Assembly (NCBI GenBank): GCA_038065125.1 | Contig: JBBTRP010000043.1 | Coordinates: 1-8,943 of the forward strand | DNA: 8,943 nucleotides | From: JBBTRP01 sp038065125 | GTDB taxonomy: Bacteria > Patescibacteriota > Patescibacteriia > JACQRZ01 | Direction of reading: 5' to 3' | In this document: positions 1-5,101 of the stretch, piece by piece | How the letters are laid out: every line of letters begins with the position of its first letter | Position numbering within the stretch: the first letter of the stretch is position 1 | Made by a program: the position numbers and the translations under genes | Notes under the pieces: model-generated | Told to the model about the DNA's origin: nothing | Databases searched by the model: none | Seen by the model: only the letters and a program-made list of their open reading frames with translations

Positions 1-106
1 CACCCGAACACTTGTAATCCGGCACGATCCCCTGCGCAAAGACCTGATACTCAAATCCGGTCAGCAGAACTATCGAAAGTGCAATTCCGTATAGTGCGGA
101 GCGCAT
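1..106 (-). CDS. Second pilin-like secreted protein, N-terminal fragment (runs off window)
   Basis: This open frame is too short for most ORF finders. It starts at the ATG at 106 and runs off the left edge, giving 35 residues. They form a signal peptide: M-R-S, a hydrophobic stretch around residues 5-16, and a likely cleavage after VFA, leaving a mature protein that begins Q-G-I-V-P-D-Y-K-C. The neighbouring gene at 112-1041 has the same pattern (AFA then Q, then IVPD, then an early Cys), so the two look like tandem paralogues of the Patescibacteria pilin-like/VirB2-like family. The start lies 5 nt after the TAG stop of that gene, so it is the next cistron of the same operon. No Shine-Dalgarno is visible. 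The family assignment rests on the N-terminus only; the diagnostic two transmembrane helices lie outside the window. Confidence 0.65.
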   Translation of the reverse strand, partial: MRSALYGIALSIVLLTGFEYQVFAQGIVPDYKCSG

Positions 107-111
107 AGACA

Positions 112-1041
112 CTATTGGCAGCTGAGCAAATTTCCCGGCTTTATAGCGCAATCTTGTTGGCCGCAGAACAGTTGTTGGACTTGGAGCCTATCGGCATTGA
201 CACCATTAAGTACACCCGTGCTGACCCTAGACCATAGATGACAAGCTCCTGTTACGGTTGGTGTGAAGGTTTCATTTCTAGATAAACAATCACGGCGTTT
301 CTTTCCGGGAATTTTTACTGTAGCGTTAGTCAGCGGACTAGGGGGATTAAGCTCGAAAAAATTAGCAAAATCATAGCCGCCTACTATACAGGTAATTTCG
401 CCATGTGTTGTGGTATCGTGCTTACAGCAACTCCCTTCCTCGTCCATGTTAACTGCGCTTGCCGGAGGAGGAGTTGTCGCCGCTGCCGTTGCGGTGGTGC
501 CACCTGCTGCCGCAGTGGCTGTTCCTGCCGCGGTGGTCGCAGCAGTGGTTGCTGTCGAGGGAGTGGAAGCGGTCTTAAAAGTATCCTTCCAATACTGGGA
601 AAGACACTCACGACTCCCTAAGTCAGACCAGTTCTTGCCAAAAATTTGCGCGGGCGATGCGGTGATCGTTCCCGAGGTGAGCGCGGCAACCGTATAATTC
701 ACAATCGTCCAGCTTCCCAAGACAATAATCAGTCCGGTTGTTGCCTGAATCAAGACTTCTCTTCCTTGCGTCACGCGCTTATCCTCTCCGGCGGAAGAGA
801 GCATCAGAAATCCGCCCCACACGAACATAAGAAGCGCAAACGCGCCCGAGATGCCCAGTACGAACATAAGAATGTTCTGCGCAAGGTCTAAAAAATACCC
901 GATCGAGTAATCGCCCTGTTCATAGCAGCCGCCGTCCGGCACGATTTGTATCTGCGCAAATGCCGGCACCGCCGCAAAAAAGAAACTAATCAACAGAAAA
1001 GTCAGACCTATAACCCCTAACCTATAACCTATAACCCTCAT
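112..1041 (-). CDS. T4SS pilin-like (TrbC/VirB2-like) membrane protein with Cys-rich C-terminal domain
   Basis: This is a 309-residue exported protein of unknown exact role, probably a pilin-like or surface membrane protein. Residues 1-29 are a signal peptide ending AFA, and the mature form starts Q-I-Q-I-V-P-D-G-G-C. Two hydrophobic helices follow (about 56-80 and 96-120), joined by a short polar turn with GED. This is the layout of the small two-helix T4SS pilin family common in Patescibacteria. An Ala/Thr-rich linker (about 158-194) then leads to a C-terminal domain with eight cysteines (205, 206, 218, 252, 267, 293, 298, 308), suggesting disulfides outside the membrane. The ATG at 1041 is preferred because it gives a clean signal peptide and lies 1 nt past the upstream stop; the frame stays open to 1134 but that part overlaps the previous gene. 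A 7-nt tandem repeat covers codons 3-12. The C-terminal half is more AT-rich than its neighbours. The family is fairly sure; pilus formation is inferred. Confidence 0.75.
   Translation of the reverse strand: MRVIGYRLGVIGLTFLLISFFFAAVPAFAQIQIVPDGGCYEQGDYSIGYFLDLAQNILMFVLGISGAFALLMFVWGGFLMLSSAGEDKRVTQGREVLIQATTGLIIVLGSWTIVNYTVAALTSGTITASPAQIFGKNWSDLGSRECLSQYWKDTFKTASTPSTATTAATTAAGTATAAAGGTTATAAATTPPPASAVNMDEEGSCCKHDTTTHGEITCIVGGYDFANFFELNPPSPLTNATVKIPGKKRRDCLSRNETFTPTVTGACHLWSRVSTGVLNGVNADRLQVQQLFCGQQDCAIKPGNLLSCQ
454..570 (-). repeat. Low-complexity Ala/Thr linker coding segment
   Basis: Read on the minus strand, this stretch is dominated by GCN and ACN codons and encodes the Ala/Thr-rich linker of the pilin-like protein, ending in three prolines. 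It separates the membrane part from the Cys-rich domain. Such Thr/Ala/Pro-rich linkers in exported proteins are usually flexible and often glycosylated; that is family knowledge and not shown here. The triplet-like redundancy makes in-frame length variation between strains plausible. Confidence 0.6.
1007..1034 (-). repeat. Tandem 7-nt repeat (CCTATAA on plus strand), four units, inside a gene start
   Basis: On the plus strand the units are CCTATAA (1007-1013), CCCCTAA (1014-1020, variant), CCTATAA (1021-1027) and CCTATAA (1028-1034), followed by CCCTCAT, which contains the start codon complement. Read on the coding (minus) strand the unit is TTATAGG. It lies directly after the ATG at 1041 and encodes V-I-G-Y-R-L-G-V-I-G, the front of the signal peptide. 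Seven is not a multiple of three, so gain or loss of one unit would shift the frame of the pilin-like gene. Confidence 0.85.
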
Positions 1042-1042
1042 A

Positions 1043-2461
1043 TCAATAAGACGCCTGCACCAGCTGCTTGGCGCGCGCGACAATACCCTCAAGACGCGCG
1101 GTCTGCTCCTTACCCGCTCCACCCCGCGCCTCAAGACCCTTGATCATCATCTCGCGAAAGGCGGCCTCCGCGGCGCCGGGGTTCTTCCCGTGATACCAGC
1201 TCTTTGCGTACAGAACCTGCGATGCGAACGGCGCGACTGCCTCTTGAGACTGTTGTTCAGGGAGGAGCGAGCGCAGCGCGGTCGGTTTTCCGGTCGCGGC
1301 CAGATAATTTTTGACCTGCTCTTTTCCGGTTGCAAAGCGCAAGAAGTCCCAAGCGTAGTCCTGTGATGCGGCCTTCTTGGTCACCGCCTCAATCCAATAA
1401 TTTGCCGATGTCACCGGCCGGGATGGGTCCAACTGCGGCATAGGCATAATGCCAAATCGAAGCCGTGGTGTTTGCTTTTTCACGGTCGCCGCCTGGTACG
1501 CGTATCCGAACATCATCGCGGTTCGCCCAAGGGCAAACGCCTCGACATTGTCCGGCATGTCGGCGTTCCAGGTGTAAATCTCGTCCTTGCCCGGATAGGC
1601 AAAGTCGGTGTAAAACCTCAGCGAGTCTGCGGCGGGCGTAATCGTGCGCTGCCCCAGCTCGTAGGGCGTCTGGTCAAAAAGCACCCGACTCTGATAGCTC
1701 ATCTGCGCGCCGTTCTGCATCATGATCGTGGAGAGAATATCAAACGAGCGCTGGATGTTGTCCGCCGTGCCGATCGCGGCAGCAGACTGAGAAAGGCGCG
1801 TGTCGTCCTCACTGTCGCGTCGCGCGATGAGCTTGATCGCGTTTTGGAAATCGCTCCACGTCCGCGGCGGATCCGCAATGCCCGCGTTGTCAAAAAAATC
1901 CTTGTTGTAAAAAAGACTCAAGGTGTCCAGCGCAAACGGCAGGCCGTACACCGCCTCCACGCCTTCCGTCGGACGGATCACGTCCTGGCCGACCGCGTCT
2001 GCAAACTGCTCACGAATCTGATTGGGCGCATACCCGGGAAACGCGACGACTTTTTGCACCATCTTTTTCTTCACCGCGCCCTCCTCAACCGTGAATCCTA
2101 CGCGCATGGCCGGTGGCATTGGTGCGAGTTTTGACAAATACTTATCCATCCATGTCGAGTGGAGAGAGACGATATCCGGCCCACGGTCTTCGGAAAACGC
2201 TTGGAGAAGTTCGTTCTCGTACTCCTCGTACCGCAACTTTTTGTACTGAATACTCACGTTGGGGTGGAGCTTACTGTACTCCTCGATGATTGGCGCCAAA
2301 GTATCCGGACCGTCAAACACGCGCCAGTATCGCAGCGTCACCGGTTCAAAGAGCTTGGGGTCATACCCCTGCCCACCACCACCGGTGCACGACGCCCCGC
2401 TCATCCCCAACGCCGCAAGGCTCAAGAAAAAAACGAACGCAATTTTTTTTAACATCTTCAT
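1043..2461 (-). CDS. Extracellular solute-binding lipoprotein (family 1 type)
   Basis: This is the substrate-capturing component of an ABC importer of the family 1 (carbohydrate-type) binding proteins, about 472 residues against a usual 400-450. Residues 1-24 form a lipoprotein signal: M-K-M-L-K-K, a hydrophobic core, then G-A-S-C with the lipidated Cys at 25. Gly at -3 is a weak lipobox residue. A Gly-rich spacer follows, then the first beta strand of the fold (TLRYWRVFDG, about 41-51), GPDIVSLHSTW (about 94-104) and GLPFALDTLSLFYNKDFF (about 173-190), which are typical conserved blocks. The ATG at 2461 overlaps the upstream stop as ATGA (2458-2461); an ATG two codons later at 2455 is an alternative. 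No permease or ATPase gene is present in the window, so it is an orphan here. The substrate cannot be told from the sequence; the family call is firm. Confidence 0.88.
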   Translation of the reverse strand: MKMLKKIAFVFFLSLAALGMSGASCTGGGGQGYDPKLFEPVTLRYWRVFDGPDTLAPIIEEYSKLHPNVSIQYKKLRYEEYENELLQAFSEDRGPDIVSLHSTWMDKYLSKLAPMPPAMRVGFTVEEGAVKKKMVQKVVAFPGYAPNQIREQFADAVGQDVIRPTEGVEAVYGLPFALDTLSLFYNKDFFDNAGIADPPRTWSDFQNAIKLIARRDSEDDTRLSQSAAAIGTADNIQRSFDILSTIMMQNGAQMSYQSRVLFDQTPYELGQRTITPAADSLRFYTDFAYPGKDEIYTWNADMPDNVEAFALGRTAMMFGYAYQAATVKKQTPRLRFGIMPMPQLDPSRPVTSANYWIEAVTKKAASQDYAWDFLRFATGKEQVKNYLAATGKPTALRSLLPEQQSQEAVAPFASQVLYAKSWYHGKNPGAAEAAFREMMIKGLEARGGAGKEQTARLEGIVARAKQLVQASY

Positions 2462-3309
2462 ACCGGATACGAGACAAAAAATCCGACCGCAATCGCAAGA
2501 ATCGACCCGAGCGTGATGAACGGCAGTGCGGGAAGCGGCCGGCGTGTCTCCATGAGCCAGAGGTGATTGAGGAACATTCCGAACAGCGCCCCGCCAATCG
2601 ACCAATACGCGAGAGGCTTATACATTATATACAAGCTCGCGTTGAGAAACATCGGAAGAATCACGTCGCCTCCACCGAAGATCAAAAATCCGCTTCCCGG
2701 ACGAACGTCCGTGAGTTTTGCACGGAAGTCCGCGTAATGCTCGGGAATCAGAAGCGCAAACGACGCTTGGTTGGCAATCATCGCGTGCGCGAGGCCGACC
2801 ATGTGCTTAGTCACAAATACCGCGACGAAGTCGTAAATCGAGAGAATCACTAAGAGTATGAGCGCGGCAGAGACAGAAAATTGCAGGCCAAAAATGGGAC
2901 CGATTCCAGCAGATGCGATGATCACGATCAGGTCGTGCGCCCACACGTTGGGCACCAAAAAAAGCCCCAGAAGAAACGTGACCGCCACGAGTATGCTCAA
3001 GGAGAACGGAAACACGAGTTCGAATACTTTCAGGAGCCCAATAAACGCGATGGATGCAAACATCAGGCGGTACAAAAACCGCCCTTTATAGAATTGGAAA
3101 AGGATGAGCAAAAACAGCGTGACTGAAAAAAAGACAATCAGGAAATACACGAGCGACTGCTGGTCGGACACGGTCGTGATGGAGGGAAACACCAGTGCCT
3201 TGAGCTGGTCCGTGACCACCAGCGCCGTGAACTGCGCCGCAAAAAAAAGGAGTGCGGTATGCGCGAACAAGTGAAGCCGCAGGGGATGTTTAGGAAATTG
3301 TCCGATCAT
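2458..3309 (-). CDS. Presenilin/signal peptide peptidase-type intramembrane aspartyl protease
   Basis: This is a multi-pass membrane protein of 283 residues with about nine hydrophobic helices. It carries all three hallmarks of the GxGD presenilin/SPP proteases in the correct order: Y-D in helix 6 (Tyr159-Asp160), G-G-G-D in helix 7 (Asp215), and P-A-L near the last helix (260-262). Asp160 and Asp215 would be the catalytic pair that cuts substrates within the membrane. Archaeal presenilin homologues share this size and lack a large extra domain. The family cleaves membrane-embedded peptides such as leftover signal peptides; the substrate here is unknown. The gene starts by an ATGA overlap with the DoxX-like gene (3306-3309) and ends by an ATGA overlap with the solute-binding lipoprotein (2458-2461), so translation of the three is probably coupled. 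Its neighbours supply exported proteins with signal peptides, which fits such a role (inference). Confidence 0.87.
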   Translation of the reverse strand: MIGQFPKHPLRLHLFAHTALLFFAAQFTALVVTDQLKALVFPSITTVSDQQSLVYFLIVFFSVTLFLLILFQFYKGRFLYRLMFASIAFIGLLKVFELVFPFSLSILVAVTFLLGLFLVPNVWAHDLIVIIASAGIGPIFGLQFSVSAALILLVILSIYDFVAVFVTKHMVGLAHAMIANQASFALLIPEHYADFRAKLTDVRPGSGFLIFGGGDVILPMFLNASLYIMYKPLAYWSIGGALFGMFLNHLWLMETRRPLPALPFITLGSILAIAVGFFVSYPV

Positions 3310-3647
3310 GACTTTTTTGAGAGGAAAAAGAGAGCAAGTGCTGCAAAAACAAGTCCCACGTCCCGAAAGATCACATCAAAAAGCGAGAGGTTGAAGATGA
3401 CGATCCCGGAAAGCATCGCGACAGAGACAAGGGATGCCCACTTCAACGCGCGGCCGGACAGAAGCCAGAGCGCGACGCCAATTTCCACAATCGAGAATCC
3501 GGAGAGCAACACATTCTCGGGCACAAGCCCGCGCATCCAAAGCGGAAAATAGCCGACCCAGGAGTCCGGCTGTAAAAACGACCCAACGGCCGCGTAGGCA
3601 AACATAAGCGCGAGTCCGATGCGAAGAAGCCAAGATGCTGTTGTCAT
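3306..3647 (-). CDS. DoxX-like four-helix membrane protein
   Basis: This small integral membrane protein of 113 residues has four predicted helices at about 6-25, 44-65, 69-88 and 92-110. The sequence VIFRDVGLVFAALALFFL near the C-terminus matches the R-D-x-G-L pattern that opens the last helix in DoxX/DoxD-like proteins, and the length is typical. Members of this broad family are linked to thiosulfate:quinone oxidoreductases, methylamine dehydrogenase maturation and oxidative stress complexes, but most have no known activity, so no reaction is assigned. It lies 12 nt downstream of the cupredoxin gene and overlaps the presenilin-type protease gene by ATGA. A cupredoxin neighbour suggests redox or copper-related membrane work, but this is inference. 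No Shine-Dalgarno precedes the ATG. Confidence 0.72.
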   Translation of the reverse strand: MTTASWLLRIGLALMFAYAAVGSFLQPDSWVGYFPLWMRGLVPENVLLSGFSIVEIGVALWLLSGRALKWASLVSVAMLSGIVIFNLSLFDVIFRDVGLVFAALALFFLSKKS

Positions 3648-3659
3648 AGGAAGATGTTT

Positions 3660-4172
3660 TTATTCTTGAACAACGATCGTGCCGCCATTGATGGGATAGA
3701 GATGGTTGTGATAATTCCACGACCCGGCCTTGTCAAACGTAAACGTCCAGGACTCTCCCGGAGGCGTACCCGCACATGAATCAAACGTACTTCCCAGACA
3801 TCCGCCGCTGGTGGGATACAGCCGATGTGACGGATGCTGATCAGACGCGGTCCACATCGGGTTTGCGGCCTGATTCTGAAACGTGACGGTCATCCCCTTC
3901 TTTATGATAAGCGGGTCAGGAACATATCCCGAATCGGTGTACGTAACCACGGGGGGAATTTCCGCCTCTTCTTCGCCACCGACGCTCTGTTCCTCTTCCG
4001 GGTCTTGCGTGACCGACGGTTCGGACCGTTGTGCAGCTTCTTTTTGAACAATTGGCGTCGGAGTGCTAAACATCTGAAGTTTTTGGTACACAAACCGCCC
4101 TCCAAACAATGTAAAAATAATAAAAGCCGCGACTCCTCCCAGCAGATACCATTGTTGCGTCATCATGCTCAT
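3660..4172 (-). CDS. Membrane-anchored cupredoxin-domain protein
   Basis: This 170-residue protein has an N-terminal membrane anchor (about 8-29), an acidic and Pro-rich linker (about 50-75) and a C-terminal cupredoxin-like beta domain (about 75-170) facing outside the cell. The domain shows the usual opening (a strand, then GYVPDPLIIKKGMTVTFQN) and the usual end (GSWNYHNHL, then GGTIVV). Possible metal ligands are His113, His116, His155 and His157. The Cys that normally coordinates a type 1 copper near the end is replaced by Asn156 in Y-H-N-H, so a blue electron-transfer site is doubtful; Cys125 and Cys133 may form a disulfide. The start at 4172 is chosen because it places the anchor near the N-terminus; ATGs at 4166 and 4163 are alternatives and the TTG at 4217 is unlikely. 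It is the first gene of the minus-strand operon. Copper binding is inferred from the fold. Confidence 0.75.
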   Translation of the reverse strand: MSMMTQQWYLLGGVAAFIIFTLFGGRFVYQKLQMFSTPTPIVQKEAAQRSEPSVTQDPEEEQSVGGEEEAEIPPVVTYTDSGYVPDPLIIKKGMTVTFQNQAANPMWTASDQHPSHRLYPTSGGCLGSTFDSCAGTPPGESWTFTFDKAGSWNYHNHLYPINGGTIVVQE

Positions 4173-4199
4173 AGTGTATTTTGAGACTGTAGCAAGATG

Positions 4200-4205
4200 T
4201 TTATA
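4200..4205 (-). promoter_or_regulatory. Possible -10 box for the envelope operon
   Basis: The minus strand reads TATAAA here, 27 nt upstream of the ATG at 4172, which would allow a leader of about 20 nt. No convincing -35 box is found at 16-18 bp spacing, so this is weak support only. Confidence 0.25.
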
Positions 4206-4216
4206 AACCCTCTCCA

Positions 4217-4232
4217 ACTGACAGTGATCAGT
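4217..4232. repeat. Short inverted repeat with CAGTG direct repeat
   Basis: ACTGA (4217-4221) and TCAGT (4228-4232) are inverted copies around a 6-nt centre, and CAGTG occurs twice (4222-4226 and 4229-4233). The element sits just upstream of the possible -10 box of the minus-strand operon, where an operator or a decayed dispersed repeat could lie. No regulator can be named. Confidence 0.35.
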
Positions 4233-4259
4233 GGCTGGAAGCCTTTCAAAATGTTCACT

Positions 4260-4286
4260 GGATCCCTCGACTGCGCTCGGGATGAC
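4260..4286. repeat. Candidate dispersed intergenic repeat (CCTCGACTGCGCTCGGGATGAC-type)
   Basis: The stretch has ATCCC at 4262-4266 and GGGAT at 4279-4283 as inverted arms around a centre containing CGACTGCGCTC. Very similar short sequences occur as dispersed intergenic repeats in many bacterial genomes, recalled from general experience and not checked here. It lies between two divergent genes and encodes nothing. Confidence 0.45.
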
Positions 4287-4287
4287 T

Positions 4288-4309
4288 CTGGTGAATCATT
4301 ATTCACCAG
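4288..4309. other. Perfect 9-bp hairpin in divergent intergenic region
   Basis: CTGGTGAAT (4288-4296) and ATTCACCAG (4301-4309) are perfect inverted copies with a 4-nt CATT loop. A TTTT run follows at 4315-4318 on the plus strand, but the site precedes a plus-strand gene start by only 40 nt, with no upstream plus-strand gene to terminate in view. It may be an operator, the second half of the adjacent repeat, or an antisense terminator. Confidence 0.45.
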
Positions 4310-4349
4310 GCTCATTTTGTAGTATACCACACCCACCAAATCCAATCAT

Positions 4350-5001
4350 ATGCCCCTCATCGTGATCGAAGGCGTGGACGGAAGCGGAAAGCGGACGCAA
4401 ACTAATCTTTTGCTCGATCGTCTCAAAAAAGAAGGTCGTCCCGCCCACACGCTCTCCTTCCCTCAGTACGGAAAAAAATCCGCAGGCCCCATCGAGGAGC
4501 TCCTCAACGGCCGTTACGGCGCGCCGGATGCTGTCGACCCTCACGTCGCATCGCTTTTTTACGCGGTCGACCGTTTCGACGCGTCCGAGTCGATCAACAA
4601 AATCCTTGCGAGCGACTCCGTCCTGGTACTAGACCGCTACGCGACCTCAAACGCCGCACATCAAGGGGGGAAAATAACTGACGAGAACGCGCGAAAGGAG
4701 TATATCGAGTGGATCTCGCACATCGAGTACGATATATTCAAAATTCCTAAGCCCGATCTCGTCATCATTCTCCACGTCCCCGCCCACATTAGCGCGACAC
4801 TGACCCTTCAAAAACCCTCTCGGGGGTACATCGAGGGAGCCGCACAGCAAGATGAGGTAGAAAAGGACCTCGGCCACCAAAAACGTGCGGAAAGCTGCTA
4901 CCTCTGGCTCGCCGCACAGCACCCCGATACATACGTAGTCATCGAATGCTTTGAAAACGGGGCGCTCCTGTCTCCCGTCACGATCCACGAGCGCGTATGG
5001 A
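4350..5001 (+). CDS. tmk: Thymidylate kinase (dTMP kinase), 3' end lost in assembly gap
   Basis: This cytoplasmic enzyme transfers a phosphate from ATP to dTMP to give dTDP, a required step to dTTP for DNA synthesis. Of the protein, 217 residues are visible, about the full family length, before the N gap. The P-loop is GVDGSGKRT (8-16). The dTMP-binding D-R-Y motif is at 95-97, within LDRYATSNAAHQGGK. A strand PDLVIILHVP (135-144) and the LID segment around KPSRGYIEG (155-163) follow. Only the last few residues should be missing. The ATG at 4350 begins directly with the first beta strand of the fold, so the start is safe. No Shine-Dalgarno is seen; TATACC at 4323-4328 is a possible -10 box. 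The gene diverges from the envelope operon and converges on the NDH-2 gene across the gap. Confidence 0.9.
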
Positions 5002-5101
5002 NNNNNNNNNNNNNNNNNNNNNNNNNNNNNNNNNNNNNNNNNNNNNNNNNNNNNNNNNNNNNNNNNNNNNNNNNNNNNNNNNNNNNNNNNNNNNNNNNNN
5101 N
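5002..5101. other. Assembly gap (100 N)
   Basis: Exactly 100 undetermined bases, the usual filler for a scaffold gap of unknown length. The 3' ends of the thymidylate kinase gene and of the NDH-2 gene converge here. Any terminator between them is hidden. Confidence 0.98.

Noticed and set aside
1007..1034. CRISPR array
   Set aside because: The units are 7 nt with no spacers, and no cas genes are present.
1042..1134. 31-residue N-terminal extension of the pilin-like protein
   Set aside because: Arg-rich, overlaps the previous gene, and would place the signal peptide internally.
1472..2134. 220-codon plus-strand open frame
   Set aside because: Antisense to the solute-binding lipoprotein, with no recognisable domain and Arg/His-rich composition typical of a shadow frame.
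2462..2605. 48-residue N-terminal extension of the solute-binding protein
   Set aside because: It would overlap the protease gene deeply and bury the lipoprotein signal; the ATGA start at 2461 fits better.
4173..4217. TTG start for the cupredoxin protein at 4217
   Set aside because: It would run through the possible -10 box, and an ATG at 4172 directly precedes the membrane anchor.
4288..4318. Rho-independent terminator on the plus strand
   Set aside because: The T-run is short and offset from the stem, and no plus-strand gene ends upstream within the window.
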